The translations under genes were made by a program, and so were the position numbers. A stretch of 64,000 nucleotides of DNA from Halopseudomonas litoralis. GTDB lineage: Bacteria; Pseudomonadota; Gammaproteobacteria; Pseudomonadales; Pseudomonadaceae. The stretch covers positions 3,410,001 to 3,474,000 of the forward strand of contig NZ_LT629748.1 of assembly GCF_900105005.1 (NCBI RefSeq), given 5' to 3'. The number at the start of each line of letters is the position of its first letter. The stretch's first letter is position 1. Below, one piece after another: positions 20,601-29,700 of the stretch. Below the pieces are notes generated by a model. The model saw only the letters and a list, made by a program, of their open reading frames with translations, made no database searches and had not been told where the DNA came from.

Positions 20601-20855
20601 GCTTTCCAGTACAACTTCAGCTACCCGGAAGACAAACTGCTGACGCTGGCCGCTGCGGTAAAAGTAGTGGTGGACGATAAGGTCCAATACACCGATTGGA
20701 GTCAGCGGGACGACATCAAGGCTGAACTCAAGGTGGAGCTGATCCTGCTATTAGCCAAGCATGGCTACCCACCGGTCGACCGGGATGAGGTGTACAAGGA
20801 AATCTTCGAGCAGGCAGAGAATCTGAAGAAGCATCAGAAAAGTGAAACTGAATAA
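17622..20855 (+). CDS. hsdR: Type I restriction endonuclease subunit HsdR
   Basis: ATP-driven translocase and nuclease of the type I system. The 1077-residue protein has an N-terminal PD-(D/E)xK nuclease domain (D160, E174 and K176 in the PDAILY...VVFEFKS segment), helicase motif I GATGCGKS at 317-324, DEAH at 421-424, GFTGTPI, and motif VI near ISRVNRKFQGK. All look functional. The ATG at 17622 follows AAAGGAG by 6 bases. Since restriction needs HsdS for DNA recognition and hsdS is interrupted, the endonuclease is probably silent in this strain. Confidence 0.95.
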   Translation: MSFNEAKLEQAIIELLGQQGYPHFTGDRLKRGSHSEVLLKDDLRQFLARQYAADNITPGEIESVIQQLESLPALDLYDSNKTIHKRVADGFLLKRERSLINQKDLYIQLIDYSGLPEQRVPVEGEVETLQAEPGAGYHTGNIYRLVNQLTIEGTEKRIPDAILYINGLPLVVFEFKSAVREDATIHNAWVQLTTRYVRDIPELMKYNALCVISDGVNSRMGSLFAPYEFYYTWRKVTGSESIEQDGINALHTMIEGLFDPDRLRNVIRHFIYFPDVSRKEEKILCRYPQFYAANKLYENIRLHRKPLGDGKGGTYFGATGCGKSYTMLFLTRLLMKSVEFGSPTIVLITDRTDLDDQLAGQFTNAKNYIGDQTVASVESRAHLRELLKGRNSGGVFLTTIHKFTEDTELLTERTNVIVISDEAHRSQVNLDQKVRVTDKGVKRTFGFAKYLHDSLPNATYVGFTGTPIDATLDVFGEVVDSYTMTESVKDEITVRIVYEGRAAKVLLDNDKLKEIEAYYAQCAEDGTSDYQIEESKKASANMSAILGDPDRIKALAIDFVHHYEKRIEEGSTLKGKAMFVCSKREIAYAFWQQVVELRPEWNEGLAAEAGVELTDQERKEIKPMERIKMIMTRGKDDEKALYDMLGTAEYRKELDRQFKNPKSNFKIAIVVDMWLTGFDVPFLDTMYIDKPIQRHNLIQTISRVNRKFQGKEKGLVVDYIGIKKQMNMALAHYNKADQQNIEEINQSIVVVKDHLDLLNKLFHRFDASLYYAGSPLEQLNCLNMAAEHAQITDKIEKRFMAMVKRLKAAYDICCGSEGISQRERDQIHFYLAVRSIVFKLTKGSAPDIAQMNARVREMVAEALKADGVEEIFKLGEEGAGEVDIFDDDYLAKIEKIKLPNTRIKLLQQLLAQAIEDFKKVNKTQGIDFAEKFKALVEHYNERKDDTLYVGEVWDDITNEFLELISALKAEKESFADLGIDIEEKAFYDILKKLAFQYNFSYPEDKLLTLAAAVKVVVDDKVQYTDWSQRDDIKAELKVELILLLAKHGYPPVDRDEVYKEIFEQAENLKKHQKSETE

Positions 20856-20913
20856 AAAATGGAACGAGTGAGCGCCCAGTGATCTTTTCGACACATGGCT
20901 AAGCGCCATTTCC

Positions 20914-20940
20914 AATACTGTCATAGACTAGGACAGTATT
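20914..20940. repeat. Perfect inverted repeat upstream of the DISM-GGDEF gene
   Basis: AATACTGTC (20914-20922) and GACAGTATT (20932-20940) are exact 9-base arms around a 9-nt centre. No T-run follows, so terminator activity for hsdR is doubtful; the position 33 bases before the next ATG suits an operator or an RNA hairpin in its leader. Confidence 0.6.
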
Positions 20941-20973
20941 CGTGACGCATAAAAACACAACAGGCGATCGTAG

Positions 20974-22710
20974 ATGGACCTACACCGGCAACTGCTGTTC
21001 GTATTGCTCCTTCAGTTGGTGACTGCGCTGGCATGGGCAGAGCCACGGGTTTCAGTCGATCAGAGCCAGATCAACCTGACCGAGTTCAGGATTGGCTACC
21101 ATATAGATCCCTCGCGGACGTTGACCTTTGAAGAGGTCAGAACGCTGCCCTTCAACGAAACCGGCAACCGGACCAGCCTGGGCACCGATGCGCGAGTCGC
21201 CTGGTACAAGCTGATTCTGGACAACACCTCGGATGTCGATCAGCAGCTTTTTGTCCACCTGCCACACGCCTACCACTTACGATCAGTTGATATCTATGAG
21301 GAACGCGACGGCGCGCTGGTGCGCAGCGAGTTGCTTGATCTGGACCAGATTGCCGACACTGATGTAATGTATCGCGGCACCGTGGTGTACCCGTTCACCC
21401 TGCCCGCAGAGCAGTCCACCACCCTCTACCTGCGCAGCTTTTCCTATTCACATCAATGGTTTGCCGTCGAGATACTGGACGAGTACGCCTCACGCCACGG
21501 ACTGGTGAGCATCAATACCGATATAGCCTTGATGGTCGGCATGTTACTGGCTCTGGTGTTCTACAACGGGCTGCTGTACTTCGCTACCAGCAAAAAAGAG
21601 AACATTTTCTACTCGCTGTATCTGATCTCCGGCCTGGTATGGATAGCGCTGTCCTACGGGCTGATCGCCAGTGTATTCGATGTATACGGCGACACTATTT
21701 TCAAGTTGAACATGTCGTTGTTCACCATGCCGATCTTTCTGTTGCTGTTCATGATGGCTATCTTCGAGACCAAGTCGTACTACCCCACAGAGCATCGTTT
21801 TCTGCAGGGGCTGATCGCGTTGCTGAGCGGCACATTGATCTGGGGATTTTTTGATATTTCTGCCGCGCTCAAACCCGCCAGTAGTCTGGCTGCGATGATG
21901 ATGGTGGTGACCTTATCGGTCGGGGTGTCGCTGCATCGCAAAGGCCATCCGCTGGTGAAATACTTCCTGCTCGGCCACAGCTTCTTTGTGCTGTTCAACG
22001 GTATTGCCGTGCTCTTCTACAAAGGCCTGATTCCGCCGAGCTACCTGAGCAGCCATGGAGTGGGCATTGGCATCGTGCTCGAGGCTCTGACGCTGGCATT
22101 TGTCATTTCCCACCGCATCAAATTGCTGGAGGATATACGCGCTTCCCAGGAAGAGCTGAAGAAGCAGGCCGCCACGGATCCATTGACCAGACTATACAAC
22201 CGCCGGTTCTTCTTTGCGGAGGCCAACTATCTGCTTGAATTGGCGAAGGGGGCCGATACGCCGGTATCGGTCATGATTTTGGATATAGATCACTTCAAGC
22301 GCGTGAATGATGACTACGGTCACGGCTGCGGCGATCAGGTTCTCACCAAGCTGGCGCAAACGTTGAAGGAACAAAGCCGCTCGGAAGATCTGATCGCGCG
22401 GTTCGGCGGCGAGGAGTTTGTCATTCTGCTGCCGGGCGCTGATCTACTGGAAGCCAGCCGCTGTGCAGAGCGCATACGCATTGCCGTGCAGGCGCTGAAA
22501 ATGACCGCTGGCGTAAACGAAACAGTGCAGATCACTGTCAGTCTTGGTATCGCAGAGTTCGACATGGAGCAAGAGAGCGTTGAGTCCGCACTGACCCGTG
22601 CTGACCAGGCCCTGTATCACGCCAAGAACGACGGTCGCAATCGCATCTACCACGCAGAGCCTGCGGTAATAACTACCGCAGACCTGCTGGCCGAAGGAAA
22701 GAGCGGGTAA
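20974..22710 (+). CDS. Diguanylate cyclase with 7TMR-DISM sensor
   Basis: Makes cyclic di-GMP in response to an extracytoplasmic cue. A signal peptide (1-22) leads into a 7TMR-DISM extracellular domain (about 25-160), seven membrane helices (about 175-385), a short coiled coil (KLLEDIRASQEELKKQAATD) and a GGDEF domain (about 405-565). The active site is GGEEF at 478-482, which is catalytically competent, and RSED at 469-472 is a proper RxxD inhibitory site. Domain order is the usual DISMED2-DISM_7TM-GGDEF. The ligand is unknown. It marks the right border of the restriction region. Confidence 0.9.
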   Translation: MDLHRQLLFVLLLQLVTALAWAEPRVSVDQSQINLTEFRIGYHIDPSRTLTFEEVRTLPFNETGNRTSLGTDARVAWYKLILDNTSDVDQQLFVHLPHAYHLRSVDIYEERDGALVRSELLDLDQIADTDVMYRGTVVYPFTLPAEQSTTLYLRSFSYSHQWFAVEILDEYASRHGLVSINTDIALMVGMLLALVFYNGLLYFATSKKENIFYSLYLISGLVWIALSYGLIASVFDVYGDTIFKLNMSLFTMPIFLLLFMMAIFETKSYYPTEHRFLQGLIALLSGTLIWGFFDISAALKPASSLAAMMMVVTLSVGVSLHRKGHPLVKYFLLGHSFFVLFNGIAVLFYKGLIPPSYLSSHGVGIGIVLEALTLAFVISHRIKLLEDIRASQEELKKQAATDPLTRLYNRRFFFAEANYLLELAKGADTPVSVMILDIDHFKRVNDDYGHGCGDQVLTKLAQTLKEQSRSEDLIARFGGEEFVILLPGADLLEASRCAERIRIAVQALKMTAGVNETVQITVSLGIAEFDMEQESVESALTRADQALYHAKNDGRNRIYHAEPAVITTADLLAEGKSG

Positions 22711-23703
22711 TCAGGCACTCTCCGCGAGCGGATCAGCAACCTCTGGCCGTCGCGCATAACGCTCGGCGAGCACGGCGCAGACCATCAACTGGATCTGATG
22801 AAAGATCATCAGCGGCAGAATCATCGCCCCCATACTGGCGCCCGCAAACAACACCTGCGCCATGGGCACGCCAGTGGCCAGACTTTTCTTCGAGCCGGCA
22901 AACAGAATGGTGATGCGATCCTCAACATTGAAGCCAAGCCGTCGCGACAGTTGCTCGACCAAGACCAGGACCAACGCCAACAGAATGCAGCAAGCCAATA
23001 CCAGCCCACCCAACTGCAACAACGGAGTGCTCTGCCACAGCCCTTCCACTACCGCCGCACTGAAGGCGCCGTAGACCACCAACAGAATCGAGCCCTGATC
23101 GACGTTCTTCAGCCAGAGCTTGTTCCGTCCCACCCAATGACCGATCCAGCGACGGGCAAACTGCCCGGCGACAAAAGGAAGCAGCAGCTGCAGGGTAATC
23201 TGCCAGACAGCATCCAGCGTGTCCCCGCTGCCGCCCTCGGCTCCCATCAGCAGCATTACCAGCAATGGCGTGAGGAAAATGCCCAACAGACTCGAAGTGG
23301 CGGCGCTGCAGACGGCCGCCGCTACGTTACCGCGGGCCAGTGAAGTGAAGGCTATGGCCGACTGTACTGTGGCCGGCAAGGCGCAGAGAAACAGCATGCC
23401 CAGATAGAGTTCGTGGCCCATCAGCGGCGCCAGTATCGGCTTGAGGGCCAACCCGAGCAAGGGAAAGAGCAAGAAAGTACAGCCAAACACCACCAGATGC
23501 AGACGCCAGTGAGTGGCACCGGCCCAGATCGCATCGCGCGATAACTTGGCGCCATGCATGAAAAACAGCAGGGCGATCGCCAGGTTGGTGACCCAGCCGA
23601 ACACTACCGCCACCTCACCCTGCACGGGCAGCAAACTGGCAGTAGCCATGGCTGCAATCAGGCAGAGGGTGAAGTTATCGGGCATAAAACGGGGACGAGC
23701 CAT
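22711..23703 (-). CDS. Bile acid:sodium symporter-like membrane protein (YfeH type)
   Basis: A 330-residue inner-membrane protein with about ten hydrophobic segments. GKxL-type BASS features are seen in LLFFMHGAKLSRDAIWAG near the N-terminus, ALPATVQSAIAFTSLARGN in the middle and FAGSKKSLATGVPMAQVLF towards the end, all matching the SBF_like/YfeH group. Substrate unknown; the fold exports or imports organic anions with sodium. I use the ATG at 23703, preceded by AGGAG; upstream in-frame codons lack this. Convergent with the diguanylate cyclase gene. Confidence 0.85.
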   Translation of the reverse strand: MARPRFMPDNFTLCLIAAMATASLLPVQGEVAVVFGWVTNLAIALLFFMHGAKLSRDAIWAGATHWRLHLVVFGCTFLLFPLLGLALKPILAPLMGHELYLGMLFLCALPATVQSAIAFTSLARGNVAAAVCSAATSSLLGIFLTPLLVMLLMGAEGGSGDTLDAVWQITLQLLLPFVAGQFARRWIGHWVGRNKLWLKNVDQGSILLVVYGAFSAAVVEGLWQSTPLLQLGGLVLACCILLALVLVLVEQLSRRLGFNVEDRITILFAGSKKSLATGVPMAQVLFAGASMGAMILPLMIFHQIQLMVCAVLAERYARRPEVADPLAESA

Positions 23704-23915
23704 CGCATTGATCTCCTGGGCGACACACAACTTATATGAACAAACGTCCGATTCTACTGTTGAGTAAACTTTCTGGCTAGCGCGTTCAGACTCGTTGTCT
23801 CTGCCACTTTCCCTCAGCTTTGCAAACTGCTTCACAACCCAGCTTTCCCATGACGGCCTGCCTGTGCGGATTCTGATATAACCGCACCTTTGTTCGTCAG
23901 ACGAAGGAACACAGG

Positions 23916-25997
23916 ATGTTCGCCCCGGCCAATACCGCGCACTTCACGCTCGACATTCCCCGCCTCGACCACGACTTCAAGGTGCTGTCATTTCAAGGCA
24001 CCGAAGCCATCAGCCAGCCCTACTGCTTCGAGCTGGACCTGGTCAGCGAACGTCCCGATCTGGATATCGAAAGCCTGCTGCACCAGCCGGTGTTTCTCAG
24101 TTATGCCGGCCCGGGCAAAGGCATACACGGTCTCATCCACAGCATCGCCCAGGGCGAATCCGGCAAACGCCTGACCCGCTACCGGGTCACCCTGGTGCCA
24201 CGCCTGGCCTACCTGCAACACGCGACCAACCAGCGGATCTTCCAGCACAAGAGCGTGCCGCAGATCATCACCGAGGTACTCAAGGGCCACGGCATTTTCA
24301 CTGACAGCTTCCGCTTCCAGCTGCGTGAAGAAGGTCCCGAGCGTATTTATTGCACCCAATACGGCGAAACCGACCTGCATTTCATCCAGCGCCTGTGTGA
24401 AGAAGAAGGCATCCACTACCACTTCCAGCACAGCCCAGACGGCCATCAACTGGTATTCGGTGAAGACCAGACCATTTTCCCCACACTGCCGCCCACCAAA
24501 TTCAACCAGGGCAGCGGCATGGTCGCCGACGAGCCGGTCATCAAACGCTTCAACCTGCGCCTGCAAACCCGTCCCAGCCACGTCACCCGCCGCGACTACA
24601 ACTTCGAGAAACCGCGGCTACTGATGGAAAGCGCAGCGCAAAGCGAAGCTATGCCCACCCTGGAAGACTACGTCTATCCAGGCCGCTTCCAGCACCGCGA
24701 CCGAGGCACCCACCTCACCACCCGCACCCTGGAAACCCACCGTAGTGACTACCGTCTGGTCAATGGCGAAAGCGACCAGCCCTTGTTGATCAGCGGGCAT
24801 TTTCTGGCGCTGACCGAGCACCTCCGTCAGGAGTGGAATGATCTCTGGCTACTGACCTCGGTAACTCACGAAGGCAAACAACCCCAGGTACTGGAAGAGT
24901 CCGTCACCAGTGATGCAAATCCAGAAGAGGGTTTTACCCAAGGCTACCGCAACACCTTCACCGCCACCCCCTGGGACGTGATCTTCCGCCCCCAAACCGT
25001 CCACAAAAAACAAACCATCGCCGGCAGCCAATCCGCCGTCATCACCGGCCCCGAAGGCGAAGAAATCCACTGCGACGAATACGGCCGCGTCAAAGTCCAG
25101 TTTCACTGGGACCGTCAAGGCCAGGCCGACGCCAAGACCAGCTGCTGGCTGAGAGTGGCCAGCAACTGGGCCGGCGACCGCTACGGCGGCATCGCCATTC
25201 CAAGAATAGGCATGGAAGTCCTAGTCTCCTTCCTCGAAGGCGACCCCGACCAACCGCTGATCACCGGCTGCCTGTACCACAAGACCCACCAGGTCCCGTA
25301 CAGCCTGCCCGAACACAAAAATCGCAGCGTATTCAAAACCTTGAGCAGCCCTGGCGGCAACGGCTTCAACGAACTGCGTATCGACGACAAGGCCGGTGAA
25401 GAGCAGATATTCATCCACGCCCAGCGCGACTGGGACCAGAACATCCAGCACGACCAAACCATGCGCGTCGGCAACGAACGCCACGACCACGTCGAGGCCA
25501 ACAGCTACACCGAACTGCTGGCCGAAGAACACCACACCACCCACGTCGACCGCAAAACCGAGATCAAAGCCGACGATCACCTGACCGTCGCCAATAACCA
25601 GCACGTCAAGATCGGCACCGGCCAGTTCATCGAAGCAGGTAACGAAATCCACTACTACGCCGGCAATAAGCTGGTTATCGACGCCGGCATGGAGCTGACC
25701 GCCAAGGCCGACGGCAGCTTCGTCAAGCTCGACCCCAGCGGCGTCACCCTGGTCGGCCCAAGCGTCAGAATCAACTCCGGCGGCAGTGCAGGCTCGGGCA
25801 GCGGCGCGGCGCCTGTGTTGCCGGGTGAGACGCTGGCGGCGGACAGCGATATGCCGGGCGGCCTGTTGGCGTTCATGCTCAAACAGGCACTTCTGAATAA
25901 CACGCCTTTCGTTGAACTCTGCCAGAAGCCCAAAGGCGGCACACCTGCGCAGTGTCCTCTGGCAGCCTGTCCGTGCCGCAAGGGAGGCCTGGCTTAG
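23916..25997 (+). CDS. vgrG: Type VI secretion tip protein VgrG
   Basis: Trimeric spike at the tip of the Hcp tube. The 693-residue protein contains the gp27-like head (about 10-330: FTLDIPRLDHDFKVLSFQGTE, QYGETDLHFIQRLCEEEG), the OB-fold/gp5 region (WLRVASNWAGDRYGGIAIPRIGMEV broken by turns) and a beta-helix tail with YxxV-type repeats (HVEANSYTELLAEEHHTTHV). A Cys-rich end (CPLAACPCRKGG) follows. No effector domain is fused, consistent with cargo encoded downstream. RBS GAAGGA precedes the ATG. It heads a four-gene cluster with overlapping stops and starts; core T6SS genes are not in the window. Confidence 0.95.
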   Translation: MFAPANTAHFTLDIPRLDHDFKVLSFQGTEAISQPYCFELDLVSERPDLDIESLLHQPVFLSYAGPGKGIHGLIHSIAQGESGKRLTRYRVTLVPRLAYLQHATNQRIFQHKSVPQIITEVLKGHGIFTDSFRFQLREEGPERIYCTQYGETDLHFIQRLCEEEGIHYHFQHSPDGHQLVFGEDQTIFPTLPPTKFNQGSGMVADEPVIKRFNLRLQTRPSHVTRRDYNFEKPRLLMESAAQSEAMPTLEDYVYPGRFQHRDRGTHLTTRTLETHRSDYRLVNGESDQPLLISGHFLALTEHLRQEWNDLWLLTSVTHEGKQPQVLEESVTSDANPEEGFTQGYRNTFTATPWDVIFRPQTVHKKQTIAGSQSAVITGPEGEEIHCDEYGRVKVQFHWDRQGQADAKTSCWLRVASNWAGDRYGGIAIPRIGMEVLVSFLEGDPDQPLITGCLYHKTHQVPYSLPEHKNRSVFKTLSSPGGNGFNELRIDDKAGEEQIFIHAQRDWDQNIQHDQTMRVGNERHDHVEANSYTELLAEEHHTTHVDRKTEIKADDHLTVANNQHVKIGTGQFIEAGNEIHYYAGNKLVIDAGMELTAKADGSFVKLDPSGVTLVGPSVRINSGGSAGSGSGAAPVLPGETLAADSDMPGGLLAFMLKQALLNNTPFVELCQKPKGGTPAQCPLAACPCRKGGLA

Positions 25998-25999
25998 TC

Positions 26000-26737
26000 A
26001 TGAGCTATCAACGCATGCCGCAGTTCCCATCCCTGCAAGGCCACACCTACTGGCTGGCTGAACCACAAAAGGGCTTGCTGGAAACTCTCTACGAGTTCGA
26101 GCCAGATCCTGACCCCATGCCGCTTTTTACGGATACATCCTTTGCTGCCCAGGCAAGCCTGTCGCCTCTGCTGTTCACTTTGTCAGCTACAGACGGACTG
26201 GCCGCGCAACTGGCGAAGGATCCGAAAAAACTCACCGGCCTACTGATAACCACGCGCGAATCACGCACCCGGTTATTGCAACAGCTACGCAGCCTGTTGG
26301 AAGCCCGTTTCCTGCAGAGGCGTAAAGCCTTATTGCGCTATTACGACCCCCGGGTCGCCAGTTACCTGCTGCCCACGTGCACCGGAGCGTTGCAAGCCCG
26401 ATGGCTTGGTCCCATTACCGATATTGCCTGGTATGGCGGAACCTGGGCCGACGAGTTTGCCGATGGCCAACAGTGGCATCGGCTCAGGCACATGGAGCAA
26501 CCCGATGCAAAAGCATCTCCTGTGCCGCTTGCACTGAATGATGCCCAGCTGCAACGGCTGGTAGATCAAGGCTACGAACATTTTGCCTGGCGCTGGCTTG
26601 TCAGCCACAAGGGTTATGAAATGACGCAGGTGCTCGACTGGATCGAAGCCGGCATGGCGGCCGGACATACTCAACACACATCGCTGAACGCCTGGCTGGA
26701 TAGCCAGACAATGATGCAAGGAGCGCAACAAGGATGA
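26000..26737 (+). CDS. DUF4123 adaptor/chaperone for a type VI effector
   Basis: A 245-residue cytosolic protein of the DUF4123 (Tap/TEC) family, which load effectors on a cognate VgrG. Family traits are the N-terminal YWLAEP, the FRYYDPRV-like segment LLRYYDPRVASYLLP and the following GPITDIAW. It begins 2 bases after the vgrG stop and overlaps the effector start by 4 bases (ATGA), so the three are translationally coupled. Its position between vgrG and the large gene identifies the latter as the cargo. Confidence 0.85.
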   Translation: MSYQRMPQFPSLQGHTYWLAEPQKGLLETLYEFEPDPDPMPLFTDTSFAAQASLSPLLFTLSATDGLAAQLAKDPKKLTGLLITTRESRTRLLQQLRSLLEARFLQRRKALLRYYDPRVASYLLPTCTGALQARWLGPITDIAWYGGTWADEFADGQQWHRLRHMEQPDAKASPVPLALNDAQLQRLVDQGYEHFAWRWLVSHKGYEMTQVLDWIEAGMAAGHTQHTSLNAWLDSQTMMQGAQQG

Positions 26738-29700
26738 GCGGCAATGTCTGCATTCTCGACAGCGGCCCGGCCTGCGAGCCGGATAAGTTAATCGTTGAAA
26801 TCATCGGCAAACAACATCCCGAAACTCAAAGACTGCTGATCTGCGACGCAAACGGACAGCCTCTTGACGGCGTCACTGCCGCCGCAGAAGAGGAAGAGAT
26901 CTCAGGCGCGGGTGTGTCCAGTCTGCTGAAGATATGGGACTGGGAAGAGCAGCCGGGCGAGTCTCTGCACCTGGAAATTGCCAGCCAATCCGGCCCGCCC
27001 ATACGCCTGCCCTTGCTTACCGACCTGCGCGCCACCCCCCGCCAGGTCGAAGCCCAACTCAACCAGATTGTGCCTGTCGTACCCTGCACAGCCTTGCCGA
27101 GCATCACACAACAAGATCATTCCGGCATACCGGTACTGGCCCGCAGTGGCTACATATACGTATTTGCCTGGGGCAAACTCTGGCGCGAGCTCGAAATGCG
27201 CTTTACCGAGCAAGGCACGCGTTATTTTGATATCGATGTTGCAGCCTTTCGCGATGAACAGGGCTTTGTCGAGGGTAAGCGTACAGCCACCGGGGCAGCA
27301 CTTGAGGATATATGGCTGCCATCGCAATGGAATGGCCGCTGGGCTGGATCGCTGGACCTGATGTTTTCAGAGATACAACTGAGCGCAGCTCGACTGCAAC
27401 ACTATGAGCGCCATGAGAACTATCTTTCTCCCCGCGTGAGCATGCCCCGGCTTCTGGTAACCGAAGCAACGTGGCAGCAGCACTGGTCCGACGCCCCGTC
27501 CGGCCTGGCAATGCTCGAAGCATTACAGAAGGGTCGTGATACTCCCAGCGGATCTGCCGGAGCAGCGCGCTTCCGAATGGCCTCCAATGTCTTTCCGGTA
27601 AGCCTATGCGCGCCCCAGCGGCAGCGCCAGCCGGGCCACGAATGGCTGCTCGATCAGCCGGCACGAATGCTCTGCGATTTAACGGGCACCTATCCGGAAC
27701 AGGCTTTGGCAAGCACTCACCAGGCCACTGAATCCTGGCGAACCGGGGTCGCCAGCGACCCGCCGGCCGAGTTCGAGTCCGAAGCCTGGCGCAGCTGCTA
27801 TCACGGCTGCGAGGCCGACGCACTCACCGTATGGCAAGCCCAGGACGCCCAGCCCGACGCCCTGCAATCAGTACGCGACCGTCAGTTGTATGCGGTGCTG
27901 CTACCCGACCCCATGTACCGTTTGCGCCACCTGCATGCACGCATCGGCAGCCTGCAAACCTTACTGAGGTACTGCACCCAGTTGGCCATGGAACACAGCC
28001 ACCATGCCAGCGCCCTGCTGCTGCAGAATGTGGCGGTGCCCTCCCGTATCGGCGGCCACCGCAACCCGCTGGCCGACAGCATAAGAAATAAGCTGAGCGA
28101 GGCTGGCAAGCGCGAAATCAACATTGCCACAGCAGCCGTCGAACGTGCCAATGCCTGGAAGCTTCTGGAAAGCGCCCAGCTTGCACTGGCCAACACGTTG
28201 GAGCTGAAGCAATCCCAGCAATGCATGGGCGATCACCTGAGCCAGGATGCCTTTGAATATGCCGCCTCCATGCTCTTTGCGGTTCAGCTCATGGCCTCCA
28301 TCGCCTCGTCGCCAGCCCAGATCGATCCCCTGGCCATCAAGGGCGACATCCATGACGCCGTAAGCGGCTTTCACCTGCACCGTCCGGGTCGCAACCCGGG
28401 CCAGCAACTGCTGACCGACATCGTCAACCGGGAAAGCCACCCCCTGCACACAATGCTCTGGCCTGCGGTCAGATATGACGAGCTCTTTGCTGAGTACAGA
28501 AAGCCAGCAGAGGCCGAGCCCAATAACGGTGATGCCCGTTTCCGGGCAACCGCGCTGGCCCGCCTGGAAGACATGGATGCACCAGACAGCGAAAGCGACA
28601 CCCTGGATGGCGTAACCCTGGCGGCATTGATGGAGAGCGGCACCTTGCAGGACAGCTTTACCGCCCATGCCTCCTTCAAGGCCGGCATGGCGGTGCTGTC
28701 AAAGATCAATGAGATCTTGAGCAGCTCAATCAAAGCCGCCGAGAACCAAGCCGCCAATATTCGCCAGCAGCGCGATGGCAGCAACCAGAGGGTTGCGGCC
28801 GACCGCGCCGCACTGGAGCAAGCCACCGCAGCCAGGGTCAAGCTGCACGGCATGACCGCAGAACACCTACGGCAAACCATGCCTCGGGCGTTTGCCGGCG
28901 CGCTGTTTATCGACGCAGGTAACAGCAGCGGCAATCAGCGCTACCTGTTCGGCCTGGAAGATCTGCCTGAAGTCGACCCCCAGGCCGCCAGAGAAAGACT
29001 GTATGGCAAATATCTGGACGGTGCCGGCAATCGACTGGCTACCACCAATGGCCACTCGGCACGGCGCTCGGGTCAGCCGATAGTGCCGGAATCAGGCGTC
29101 TACTTTGCCATTCCCCGCAACAGCGACACCGCACGCATACTGAGCAACCTCAATCAGGCCCACAACCAGGAAGCACTGGCTGGCTCGACATTACTCGCCT
29201 CGCGGGCGAATGCGGAACAGCTGGGTTGGGCCTCGCAGCGGGCTACAGAAAGCGCGCAACGAGCGCAGGAAGGCCGGGTACATAGAGCCTTGAATAGCAG
29301 ACCTTTCTCTGCCGCTATTTTGATGATGGAGATGTGGAATGTGCAGGTGGCGATGGCAGAGGCGGAGAAAGTCATTCGTGAAAGAGGAGATATCCGATTT
29401 ATCGCTGGATATGCTGGGGTCGGACTTGACGCCGTTATAGCCCTTGAGGTCTTGTTACGCAAGGTCGCGGGCAACCAAACCATCCTTGGCAGAACCGCTA
29501 ACAAAGCCTTTTTTGAAATCTCTGATGATTTCGCTAAAAAATTCCTCGGTTCTCGCATAGCGGAAAATATCGTCAAGGCTGTGACTGTAAGAATCGCCGC
29601 CCAGATTGTTGCAGGTACTATTTTTGCCGGTCTCAGCGTATCCGATGCCATCCATTCCGCCCAATGGTCCGACAATGCCGTCTGGGGTCATTCCATGATG

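Noticed and set aside
27740..27760. Third ACCGGGGTC string in the effector gene
   Set aside because: Only nine bases match the 23-bp repeat and it sits in a normal coding frame.
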